Below, one piece after another: positions 35,547 through 42,917 of a DNA stretch of 58,819 nucleotides. Position numbers and translations under genes: made by a program. The notes under the pieces are model-generated. The model searched no databases, had not been told where the DNA came from, and was given only the letters and a program-made list of their open reading frames with translations. Origin of the DNA: Actinomyces oricola (GTDB taxonomy: Bacteria; Actinomycetota; Actinomycetes; Actinomycetales; Actinomycetaceae); the NCBI RefSeq assembly GCF_004104015.1, contig NZ_RYFV01000021.1:1-58819 (forward strand), given 5' to 3'. The stretch's first letter is position 1. Each line of letters opens with the position of its first letter.

Positions 35547-36371
35547 TTAGGCGCCGAGTTGCCGGTCCCGGGCCACGGTCGCCTCGAAGCCGCGTATGAC
35601 GGCGTCGGAGAACCCGGCCCGCTCCATGGCCACCAGTCCAGCCACCGTGGTGCCCCCGGGAGAGGAGACTGCGTCAATGAGGTCGGCAGGGGTGCGTCCT
35701 GGGTCGCCGGCCGCGCGCCGGGCCGCCTCGACCTGGACGGTGCGCGCCGAGCCGAGCACCGCTTGGGCAACGATGTCGACCGCCTGGGCCTTGGGGATGC
35801 CGCCGAGCACGCCGGCGCGTGCCAGGGCCTCGATAAAGGCGAAGACGAAGGCGGGGGAGGAGCCGGACAATGCGGTGAAGGTGGAGAAGTCCTTCTCCTC
35901 CAAGACGATGGTGCGCCCCACCGAATCCATGAGTGCGCGCGCCCTGGCCAGGTCACCGTCGCTGGCCTGCGATCCTGCGCAGAGGGCGCTCATGGCCTCC
36001 CCGACCGTGGCCGCCATATTCGGCATAACGCGCACTACCCGGGCGCCCTCGGGCAGGATCCCCTCCAAACGTGTTGTCGTGATCCCCGCGGCGATGGAGG
36101 CGATCAGTGGATTGTGGAGGCGGACCGCCTCGCTGATCTCCGTGGCCACAAGTGGGACCACGTGCGGCTTGACCGCGAGCACGACGACGTCGCTACCCGC
36201 GACCACGTCGCTGTTCGAGGCGGCCTCGATGGCGCCAGTGGCCTGCGCTAGGCGGGTGGCGGTGCCCTCGGTGCCGGTCAGGAGGATGTGGTCGGCCGGG
36301 GTTCCCGCCGCGATCGTTCCACGCACGATCGCGCCCGCCATTGCCCCCGCTCCAATGAATCCAATGCGCAC
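35547..36371 (-). CDS. proC: Pyrroline-5-carboxylate reductase
   Basis: It reduces P5C to proline with NAD(P)H. The 274-residue protein starts VRIGFIGAGAMAGAIVRGTI (dinucleotide fold) and has RVMPNMAATVGEAMSALC and SGSSPAFVFAFIEALARAGV. The ProC signature around DAVSSPGGTTVAGL closes it. The start is GTG at 36371 behind GGAAGGAG; the frame is open 16 codons further upstream. It lies next to an Lrp-type regulator and ornithine cyclodeaminase, so the cluster appears devoted to proline supply. Confidence 0.94.
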   Translation of the reverse strand: MRIGFIGAGAMAGAIVRGTIAAGTPADHILLTGTEGTATRLAQATGAIEAASNSDVVAGSDVVVLAVKPHVVPLVATEISEAVRLHNPLIASIAAGITTTRLEGILPEGARVVRVMPNMAATVGEAMSALCAGSQASDGDLARARALMDSVGRTIVLEEKDFSTFTALSGSSPAFVFAFIEALARAGVLGGIPKAQAVDIVAQAVLGSARTVQVEAARRAAGDPGRTPADLIDAVSSPGGTTVAGLVAMERAGFSDAVIRGFEATVARDRQLGA

Positions 36372-36494
36372 GGCGGCTCCTTCCAGTAGACGGCCCGGTT
36401 CCGAGGGGATCGGCGCCAATGTACCGCGCGCCCATCCAGTTCCAGGGTCAGGCGGCCTCGACCTGCCGTTGGACCCGGCCCGCGGCGGCCGCGC

Positions 36495-36935
36495 TCACAG
36501 GAGCACACTGCGCAGCAGCAGGTTGGTTTCAGAGCGGTGCACGCCCTCGATCTCCCGGATGCGCCCCAGTGCCCGGTCAATGTCCGCCAGGTCGGTCACC
36601 GTGAGCTCGGCGATAAGATCCCACTCCCCATTGGTGGCGTGCAGGGCCGTGACGGCGGGCAGGCCCCGCAGCGCCGTGATCGCCGCCCTCATGGTGCGGC
36701 CCTCAATCGCCAGGTGGCAGATGGCACGGATTGCGTGCGGGTCGGCGTCCTGGGCCAGGCGCACCGTGAACCCCAAGATGATGCCGCGCTCTTCCAGTCT
36801 GGCGATTCGCTTGGTGACGGTTGCCCGAGTCACGCCTAGTTCCCGGGCCAATTCGGCGACAGGGGCCCGTCCATCGGCCCGCAGGGCGGTAATCAACGCA
36901 TGGTCAAGTTCGTCGAGCACATCGAGTGCAACCAT
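36495..36935 (-). CDS. Lrp/AsnC-family transcriptional regulator
   Basis: The 146-residue protein has the N-terminal winged helix LDHALITALRADGRAPVAEL with ARELGVTRATVTKRIARLEE, then the RAM ligand domain (FTVRLAQDADPHAIRAICHL ... VTALHATNGEWDLIAELTV). Such regulators sense amino acids. The ATG at 36935 was chosen; the frame extends 13 codons upstream. It is divergent from ornithine cyclodeaminase (37125) and upstream of proC on the same strand, so it is likely to control one or both. Three ATTGTG copies lie in the divergent region (36942, 36986, 37002). Confidence 0.9.
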   Translation of the reverse strand: MVALDVLDELDHALITALRADGRAPVAELARELGVTRATVTKRIARLEERGIILGFTVRLAQDADPHAIRAICHLAIEGRTMRAAITALRGLPAVTALHATNGEWDLIAELTVTDLADIDRALGRIREIEGVHRSETNLLLRSVLL

Positions 36936-37002
36936 GTGCATATTGTGTCTTTCTGATGTGCTAACTGCAAGCATATAGGGCGCAGATTGTGCAGGCAGCT
37001 CA

Positions 37003-37032
37003 TTGTGAGGGCACGCGGGCTCGCCCTACTCT
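37003..37032 (+). promoter_or_regulatory. Promoter for ornithine cyclodeaminase
   Basis: TTGTGA (37003-37008), an 18-base spacer and TACTCT (37027-37032) lie about 93 bases before the ATG of the cyclodeaminase gene. One of three ATTGTG repeats overlaps the -35 box, a possible binding half-site for the divergent Lrp-type regulator. Confidence 0.5.
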
Positions 37033-37124
37033 GGCAGTCAGGACCAAGGCCCTGGGACACCGTCGGGCGCCGTCCTCATCCCCTACGTCCAGTGGCCGTC
37101 CGCCGCCTTAAAAGGAGGGCTCCT

Positions 37125-38144
37125 ATGCGCTTCGTCGATGTCCCCCACATGGCCCGTTGGATCACCGAGTCCGGCCCCGAGGCCGTTATCGCCGGCATGA
37201 TCGACGCACTGGAGGCCGACTTCGCGCGCTGGGAGTGCTTTGAGCTGCGTCCTCGGATCGCCTCCCACTCCACTGAGGGCGTCATTGAGCTCATGCCGAC
37301 ATCCGACGGCGCGACCTACGGCTTCAAGTTCGTCAATGGCCACCCGATCAACCCCTCCCGGGGCTACCAGACCGTGACCGCCTTTGGCGTCCTGGCGGAC
37401 GTCCACAACGGCTATCCGCGCCTCCTGGCCGAGATGACGCTCCTGACCGCCCTGCGCACCGCTGCCGTTTCAGGCCTGGCCACACGCCTCCTGGCGCCGG
37501 CCGGCGCCACGCGCCTGGGCCTTGTCGGCGCCGGGTCCCAGGCCGAGTTCCAGGTCCTGGCCGTGTGCGCCGTGCGCTCCATTCAGCAGGTCGCCGTCTA
37601 CGACGTCGACCCCGCCGCATCGGCCAAACTCGCCCGCAACCTGGCCCGCCACGGCATTGACGTGCGCATTGCCGCCAGTGCGGCCCAGGCCGTCGCCGGC
37701 GCCGACGTCATCACCACCTGCACCGCCGATAAGCGCAACGCCATTGTCCTGGAACGCCAGGACGTCCGCCCCGGAGTCCACATCAATGGCATTGGCGGGG
37801 ACTGCCCCGGCAAGACTGAACTTGATCCGGCGATCCTCGACATGGGACCGGTTTTCGTTGAGCACGCCCCGCAGACACGCGTCGAGGGCGAGATTCAAGC
37901 CAAAGACTCCGACTACCCCGTCACCGAGCTGTGGGAGGTTGTTGCCGGGCGCGAACCAGGACGCACCAGCGAGGAGCAAACCACGATCTTCGATTCCGTG
38001 GGCTTCGCGGTTGAGGATTTCTCCGCGCTGTCCTATCTCGATCGGGTGCTCGATACCCCCGGGGGGAGGCGTTTCTGCCAGCAGATCAATCTGCTCGCCT
38101 CCCCAGCGGACCCCAAGGACCTCTACGCCCTCCTCGGGCAGTGA
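37125..38144 (+). CDS. Ornithine cyclodeaminase family protein (mu-crystallin fold)
   Basis: Family members convert ornithine to proline and ammonia using NAD as an internal redox cofactor. The 339-residue protein has a substrate domain with HSTEGVIELMPTSDGATYGF and KFVNGHPINP, AEMTLLTALRTAAVSGLAT, then the Rossmann motif LGLVGAGSQAEFQ and INGIGGDCPGKTELD. The length suits ornithine cyclodeaminase. The ATG at 37125 follows AAAAGGAGG. With proC next door it gives two routes to proline; other family members act on other imino acids, so the substrate is inferred from context. Confidence 0.9.
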   Translation: MRFVDVPHMARWITESGPEAVIAGMIDALEADFARWECFELRPRIASHSTEGVIELMPTSDGATYGFKFVNGHPINPSRGYQTVTAFGVLADVHNGYPRLLAEMTLLTALRTAAVSGLATRLLAPAGATRLGLVGAGSQAEFQVLAVCAVRSIQQVAVYDVDPAASAKLARNLARHGIDVRIAASAAQAVAGADVITTCTADKRNAIVLERQDVRPGVHINGIGGDCPGKTELDPAILDMGPVFVEHAPQTRVEGEIQAKDSDYPVTELWEVVAGREPGRTSEEQTTIFDSVGFAVEDFSALSYLDRVLDTPGGRRFCQQINLLASPADPKDLYALLGQ

Positions 38145-38313
38145 CCGGGTGCGCGGTGCCCGCATGCCGGGCCGCGGGTGCGGGCACCCAGGGCACCACT
38201 GCGCAGCGCGATCGGCAGGGGCCGGGATCGCGCTGATCAGGGGCTGCACCGTCGAGTCTCATGAAGGACGGGCAACCCGTCCCGAGACCGCGCTGATCGC
38301 GGGCCGCACCCGC

Positions 38314-39735
38314 TCAGGCCAGCACCGCCCAGCCCAGGGAGGGCACCACCACGCCGTCGCGCTCAGCGCGCACTGAGCCCCCACCCGCCGCAAGCACCTG
38401 GTGGCGCCCGGAGGTGGGCAGCCACGCCTCGTGCTCCTCCAAGGAGAGCACCAGCACGATCTCTTGCTCCTGGCCCCCTTCAGCCCCCTGCTCTCGGGGC
38501 GCACTCAAGGATAGGCTCAGCAACCGATTGTCCAGGTGCAGGGTCTCCAGCCCGGCCCGGTACAGCCACGGCAGGCGGCGGCGCAGGGCGATGAGCTCCT
38601 GATAGAGGCGCAGTGTCCCCTCGCCCAGCGTGGACAGTTCGGCGGGGGAGCTGGGGAACGCCGGACGAATCGCGTCATCCCCGCCCAGGCGCTCCTCCTT
38701 GACGCCCCGGAAGGCCTGCTCGTCCCCGTAGTAGATGGCCGGCAGCCCCGGCAGCGTGAGCAGCAGGGCAATAGCGTGCGGTAGTCGGGCCGGATCGGTG
38801 AGCTGGGAGGCGATACGGGTGGTGTCGTGATTGCCCAGGAACGTCCAGGGCACGAAGTGGGCCAGCATTGCCTTGTGGCGCTTGAGGGTCCAGGTGAGCT
38901 CGTAGAAGTTCGAGGTTTCCAGGGAGGACCAGATTGCCTTCCACAACTCGTACTGGGTCACCGAGTCCATGCCGGACGTATCCGCGATCTGCGCGTAGTC
39001 CCCGTGAATGACCTCGCCAACGAAGAACACGTCCTCAAAGCGCTCGCGCACGCGCGGCAGGACTCGGGTCCAAAAGGCGGGGTCGACGGCGTAGGCGGCG
39101 TCCAGGCGCCAGGCGTCCGCTCCGCGCTCCAACCAGAACTCCATAACCTCCACGACCAGGTCGGCCACCGCCGGGGAGGCGTGGTTGAGGACGGGCAGCC
39201 AGTCCTGCCCTTCGAAGCGCTGGTAATCCGGGGCGGTGCCCGGGGCCCAGTCTGCCGGCCAGGTCAGGTGGAAGAAATCGGCCTCGGGGGAGTCCGGGCC
39301 TAGGCCGGGCAGGGCGGCGAAGGCGGGAAAGCCCTTGCCCACGTGGTTGAAGACGCCGTCGAGGATAAGTCGGACACCGCGCTGGTGGGCGGCGGCGGCC
39401 AGGGCCTCGAAGTCCTCGTTGGTGCCCAGGCGCGGGTCAATCCGGAAGTAGTCCACCGTGTCGTAGCCGTGCGACATGGAGGCGAAGATCGGACCGAGCG
39501 CCAGGGTGTTGCAGCCGAGCTCCACCAGGTAGTCCAGCCAGTCGATCAGGCGCAGCAGGCGATGCTCGCCGGCCAGGGCCCCGGCCGGCGAAGCGGGGTC
39601 CGCGGGGTCGCCCTCAGGAGCCAGGACCGGGGCGCCAGTGAAACCAAGGGGGAAGACCTGCCAGACGATGGCGTGCTTCGTCCAGGCGGGGGGTGTCGGG
39701 GCAGTGGGAGTGGCGGCTGGAGTGGCGTCGGTCAT
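38314..39735 (-). CDS. Alpha-amylase family glycoside hydrolase (GH13)
   Basis: The 473-residue cytoplasmic enzyme (no signal peptide) has the GH13 barrel motifs: LILDGVFNHVG (region I), GADAWRLDAAYAV with the nucleophile Asp (II), FFVGEVIHGDY with the acid/base Glu (III), and TFLGNHDTTRIAS (IV). The C-terminal beta domain is short. The ATG at 39735 (MTDATPAATPTAPTPPAWTK) is the first plausible start; the upstream open frame is not conserved. It probably trims maltodextrins or glycogen-derived oligosaccharides. It is divergent from the SDR gene. Confidence 0.92.
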   Translation of the reverse strand: MTDATPAATPTAPTPPAWTKHAIVWQVFPLGFTGAPVLAPEGDPADPASPAGALAGEHRLLRLIDWLDYLVELGCNTLALGPIFASMSHGYDTVDYFRIDPRLGTNEDFEALAAAAHQRGVRLILDGVFNHVGKGFPAFAALPGLGPDSPEADFFHLTWPADWAPGTAPDYQRFEGQDWLPVLNHASPAVADLVVEVMEFWLERGADAWRLDAAYAVDPAFWTRVLPRVRERFEDVFFVGEVIHGDYAQIADTSGMDSVTQYELWKAIWSSLETSNFYELTWTLKRHKAMLAHFVPWTFLGNHDTTRIASQLTDPARLPHAIALLLTLPGLPAIYYGDEQAFRGVKEERLGGDDAIRPAFPSSPAELSTLGEGTLRLYQELIALRRRLPWLYRAGLETLHLDNRLLSLSLSAPREQGAEGGQEQEIVLVLSLEEHEAWLPTSGRHQVLAAGGGSVRAERDGVVVPSLGWAVLA

Positions 39736-39837
39736 GGTTGTAAGTGTGTCACCCCTCGGCCAACTCCGCGTCGGCGCGGCGAGTTCGACTGCCGACGCCG
39801 GGTGCCGCGCGCGGCCTGGGCCGGGCACACTTGTTCC

Positions 39838-40617
39838 ATGAGCCTTGCAACCGCATCCCCCGCCACGGCCGCCGCGCCGCGCCGCGCCCTCGTCACCGGC
39901 GCCTCCACCGGTATTGGAGCCGCTACCGTCCGCCTCCTGCGGGCCTCGGGTTGGGAGGTGATCGCCACCGCCCGACGCGTTGAGCGTCTGCGGGCCTTGG
40001 CCCAGGAGACCGGCTGCACCTGGGTAGCCGCCGACCTCCAGGAGGCCGACGACGTCGCCCGACTTGCCACCGAGGTCCTCAATGCCGGGCCAGTGGACGC
40101 CGTGGTCAACAATGCGGGCGGAGCCCTGGGCGTGGACCCGGTCGCGCAGGGCGACCCTCAGGAGTGGCTCACCATGTATGAGCGCAATGCCCTGGCGGCT
40201 CTGCGGGTGACCCAGGCCTTCCTGCCCGGCCTGCGGGAGCACGGCGGGGACGTACTTTTCCTGACTTCAACGGCGGCCCACGGCACCTACCCCGGAGGTG
40301 CCGGGTATGTGGCCGCCAAGCACGCGGAGCGGGTCGTGGCCAACACCCTGCGCCTGGAGCTCGTGGGGGAGCCGGTTCGGGTTATCGAGATCGCCCCGGG
40401 CATGGTGCGCACTGAGGAGTTCAGCCTCAACCGGCTGCACGGGGACGTCGCCAAGGCGAACGCCGTCTACGCCGGGGTTGCTCAGCCCTTGAGTGCGCAC
40501 GACGTCGCCGAGTGCATTGTGTGGGCCCTGGAGCGACCCGCCCACGTCAACATTGATTCTATGACCGTGCGCCCGCGCGCCCAGGCCTCTAATACCCTCG
40601 TGGCCCGGGAGGGTTGA
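39838..40617 (+). CDS. Short-chain dehydrogenase/reductase
   Basis: The 259-residue SDR has the cofactor motif TGASTGIGAATVRLL, the ATARRVERL stretch (Arg pair suggests NADP), NNAGGALG, and the active-site triad in LTSTAAHGTYPGGAGYVAAKHA (Ser, Tyr-x-x-x-Lys). It resembles YdfG-type serine/3-hydroxy acid dehydrogenases; the substrate is not assignable. CACACT lies six bases before the ATG, a possible leaderless -10; no Shine-Dalgarno is present. It stands alone, divergent from the amylase. Confidence 0.9.
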   Translation: MSLATASPATAAAPRRALVTGASTGIGAATVRLLRASGWEVIATARRVERLRALAQETGCTWVAADLQEADDVARLATEVLNAGPVDAVVNNAGGALGVDPVAQGDPQEWLTMYERNALAALRVTQAFLPGLREHGGDVLFLTSTAAHGTYPGGAGYVAAKHAERVVANTLRLELVGEPVRVIEIAPGMVRTEEFSLNRLHGDVAKANAVYAGVAQPLSAHDVAECIVWALERPAHVNIDSMTVRPRAQASNTLVAREG

Positions 40618-40681
40618 GAAAAGGCGTCCGGGCCCAGCGGGGAGCCCCACGGCAGGCGCCGCTGCCGCAGCGATCTTTCTG

Positions 40682-40710
40682 TTGACGTACTACGCCTGAC
40701 GTAGTACGTT
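40682..40710 (+). promoter_or_regulatory. padR promoter with embedded operator
   Basis: TTGACG (40682-40687), 17 bases, then TACGTT (40705-40710). Inside it, ACGTACTACG (40685-40694), five bases, CGTAGTACGT (40700-40709) form a perfect 10-bp inverted repeat that overlaps both boxes. This is the expected arrangement for autorepression by the PadR protein encoded 43 bases downstream. Confidence 0.82.
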
Positions 40711-40752
40711 TGTCGTGTCGGAGCGGGTGTGCTCAAGGAAGCAAGGAGCCTC

Positions 40753-41079
40753 ATGATCAGTTCGGACGCCATCCGTGGCTATGTCGATCTCATCATTCTT
40801 GCTCTCCTGCGCCGTCGGCCTTCCTATGCCTACGAGCTCTCAAAGACCATTGCGGAGGTGTCACAGGGTGACTACGTCATTAAGCAGACCACTCTCTACT
40901 CCGCTCTCAAGCGCCTCGAGGTCAGTGGATTCGTTGCATCGTCCGCCCGAACCTCCGCTTCCGGCAAACCCCGCACCTACTACCATCTCACCGAGGATGG
41001 CGCCGCCCATCTAGACCGCAAGGTCAGTGAGTGGGAAAGCACCAAGACCCTTGTGGACCGATTCGCGAAAGAGCTTTGA
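40753..41079 (+). CDS. PadR-family transcriptional regulator
   Basis: The 108-residue protein has the PadR winged helix: GYVDLIILALLRRRPSYAYE, LSKTIAEVS, YVIKQTTLYSALKRLEVSGF, then RTYYHLTEDGAAHL. It has only a short C-terminal helix, so it is the small PadR-s2 type. The ATG at 40753 follows CAAGGAG. TGATG overlap couples it to the downstream HAAS-type membrane protein, a common partner of small PadR regulators. The inducing signal is unknown. Confidence 0.92.
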   Translation: MISSDAIRGYVDLIILALLRRRPSYAYELSKTIAEVSQGDYVIKQTTLYSALKRLEVSGFVASSARTSASGKPRTYYHLTEDGAAHLDRKVSEWESTKTLVDRFAKEL

Positions 41080-42248
41080 TGGACGCGATTGACACTTTTC
41101 TGACCGCCATGTTCGCCCCGTACCCGTCCACTGCGCGCCTACTGGAGGCCAAGGGGGAGTTGCGGGCAATGATGGAGGACGCCTACAACGATGCCCTCGC
41201 CCGGGGTCGCAGTCACAACGAGGCTGTCGGCCAAGTCATTACCGACTTCGGCAACCTTGAAGAGCTCGCTCCTGTTCTGGGGATCGTCCCCGATCTCCAC
41301 GCGGCGCAGTCGGACAATGCCGCCCCCCAGCCGGGTCCGGGCTCCTACTCAGAACACTCAGAAGGTACAGCCCCCCAGGGCGGGGGAGCCGCACCTCACC
41401 CCGAGGGCGGCGCCCACCAGGCGTTCGCCTCTGACGGTCCTGCCCCAGTGACTATTGCGGAGGCGCAGGAATTCGCCGAGGCCTACCGGCGCACCGGATC
41501 GACTCTCGGCAGGGCGATCGCCCTCTTCGTCATCGCCGGAGCGCCCCTCATCGCCCTGACCTCCGCGGATAATGGGCACAACCCGTGGGGCCTGGATGAG
41601 GACGTGGCCACCGGGGTGGGGCTGCTTTTCGCCCTGCCGTGCATTGCCGTCGGAGTCCTGCTCATGATCCGCAGATCCCAGGCCTTCGCCGGGGTCCAGC
41701 GGCTGCGCGCGCGCCAATTCCTCCCCAACCCGGTCGTCACCGCCTGGGCCGCCCGCCTGCGTGCCGAACACGAGGCCGAGCGCAGTCGCCGCCTGTCTCT
41801 GGCCGTGCTCCTGTGGGTCCTGGCCGTGCTCCCACCAGTCCTGAGCAGCCTTGTTTTCAGTTCCCTGTTCGAGAGCCTGCGCCTTGAGGGCACGGGTATC
41901 GCCCTGAGCCTTATTCTCGTGGCGGCGGGCCTCTACCTCTTCCTCCCCTCGAACTGGGCCGCCGCCACCTACGAACTCCTGACCCAGAACCAGACCCCGA
42001 GCACCGCCGGCGCTGACACGTCCCGGGCCAACGCCTCCCAGAGCAATCCGGTCATTGGCATGATCGGGAGCGTGTACTGGCCGCTGTGCACCATCATCTA
42101 CCTGGTGTGGAGCTTCCTGGGCAACGCGTGGGACACCTCGTGGATTCTCTGGCCCGTGGCGGGCATCCTTTTCGGCGCCCTCGCCGCGGTCTCAGGTTCC
42201 TGGCGCGACTGGCGCGCCTGGCGCCATGACCAAGGTCGCGCGCGTTGA
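41079..42248 (+). CDS. HAAS/permease-prefix-domain membrane protein
   Basis: The 389-residue protein has an N-terminal helical domain (FLTAMFAPYPSTARLLEAKG ... DALARGRSHNEAVGQVITDF) of the HAAS/DUF1700 kind that follows PadR genes. A Gly/Pro-rich linker and about six TM helices in two groups (around IALFVIAGAPLIALTS, VGLLFALPCIAVGVLLM, LAVLLWVLAVLPPVLSSLVF) follow. Catalytic motifs are absent. It is probably a membrane-stress or sensing partner of PadR; the function is unknown. It starts in the PadR stop codon. Confidence 0.82.
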   Translation: MDAIDTFLTAMFAPYPSTARLLEAKGELRAMMEDAYNDALARGRSHNEAVGQVITDFGNLEELAPVLGIVPDLHAAQSDNAAPQPGPGSYSEHSEGTAPQGGGAAPHPEGGAHQAFASDGPAPVTIAEAQEFAEAYRRTGSTLGRAIALFVIAGAPLIALTSADNGHNPWGLDEDVATGVGLLFALPCIAVGVLLMIRRSQAFAGVQRLRARQFLPNPVVTAWAARLRAEHEAERSRRLSLAVLLWVLAVLPPVLSSLVFSSLFESLRLEGTGIALSLILVAAGLYLFLPSNWAAATYELLTQNQTPSTAGADTSRANASQSNPVIGMIGSVYWPLCTIIYLVWSFLGNAWDTSWILWPVAGILFGALAAVSGSWRDWRAWRHDQGRAR

Positions 42249-42302
42249 GGGTGATCCCGCGCGTCGAGGGTGATCCTTAGTCCTCATCTCCGAGATCTCC
42301 GA

Positions 42303-42365
42303 GCCCTCGCCTCAGGGACGTGGACCGCCACCAGTTGCTGTGGGGTCCACGTTCTTGGGCGAGGG
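42303..42365 (+). terminator. Nested long hairpin after the PadR-HAAS operon
   Basis: ACGTGGACC (42318-42326) pairs with GGTCCACGT (42344-42352), with further CCAC/GTGG pairing in the loop. Outer arms CCCTCGCC and GGCGAGGG flank this. It starts 55 bases after the stop codon. It is most simply a terminator, though without a T-run. Farther on, 42451-42474 holds two tandem 12-bp copies of GCGGACG(T/C)ATAT. Confidence 0.6.
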
Positions 42366-42549
42366 GCCGTTCATGCGCAGGGGCCCGAGACTTGGGGCCC
42401 GCCGTCATCTCGTAGCCCGATAGCCCGAGTCGAACCGGCGCCCGGCCATCGCGGACGTATATGCGGACGCATATGTGGTAAGGATGACGCCCGGGAGGGG
42501 CCTTCTCATGTGGTTCTGGCCCACAGCCCCCATTAGACTCCCGCACACA

Positions 42550-42850
42550 AGGCAGCGACCCGGCTATCACCGGTGAGCCTCCGGAAGAACCGGCCCCGCG
42601 CCGCCCCGCCCCGCAGGGGCCAACGGCGCAGCCGCAGTAGAACCGGACGGGTCAGCCCGTCACAGCTGACAATGAAGCGGTCACGCACCGCCGGAGCAGG
42701 ACCGCCCTATGGCGGTCCCGACCGGTCCGCCAACCGGGCCCACCTCGCCAGGTGGTCGCGCTGCTGGGGCCGGGGCCGGAGGGGCGCGGCAAGCGAGGTG
42801 GTACCGCGGCCCGCCGTCCACCACCGGCCCTGCGCCGGGAGGTGAGTGAC
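42550..42850 (+). ncRNA. T-box leader (isoleucine) upstream of ileS
   Basis: The leader carries the canonical T-box AGGTGGTACCGCGG at 42796-42809; its TGGT bulge can pair with the ACCA end of uncharged tRNA-Ile. A stem I region has a specifier candidate ATC (42566-42568, Ile) followed by ACCGGTGAGCCTCCGGAAG, as in other actinobacterial ileS leaders. No terminator with a T-run follows. Downstream, CCCGGGC/GCCCGGG and TCGTG/CACGA pairing lies just before the start codon, so translational control is likely. TAGACT (42534-42539) is a possible -10. Limits are approximate. Confidence 0.88.
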
Positions 42851-42917
42851 GTCGTCGTCCTCGTGGCGCCCCGGGCATCCGCCCGGGAACGCAGGCACGA
42901 GCGAGACGAGACACCCC

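Noticed and set aside
42270-42536. Open frame on the plus strand between the HAAS gene and the T-box
   Set aside because: Composition is random-like, it spans a strong hairpin, and there is no ribosome site.
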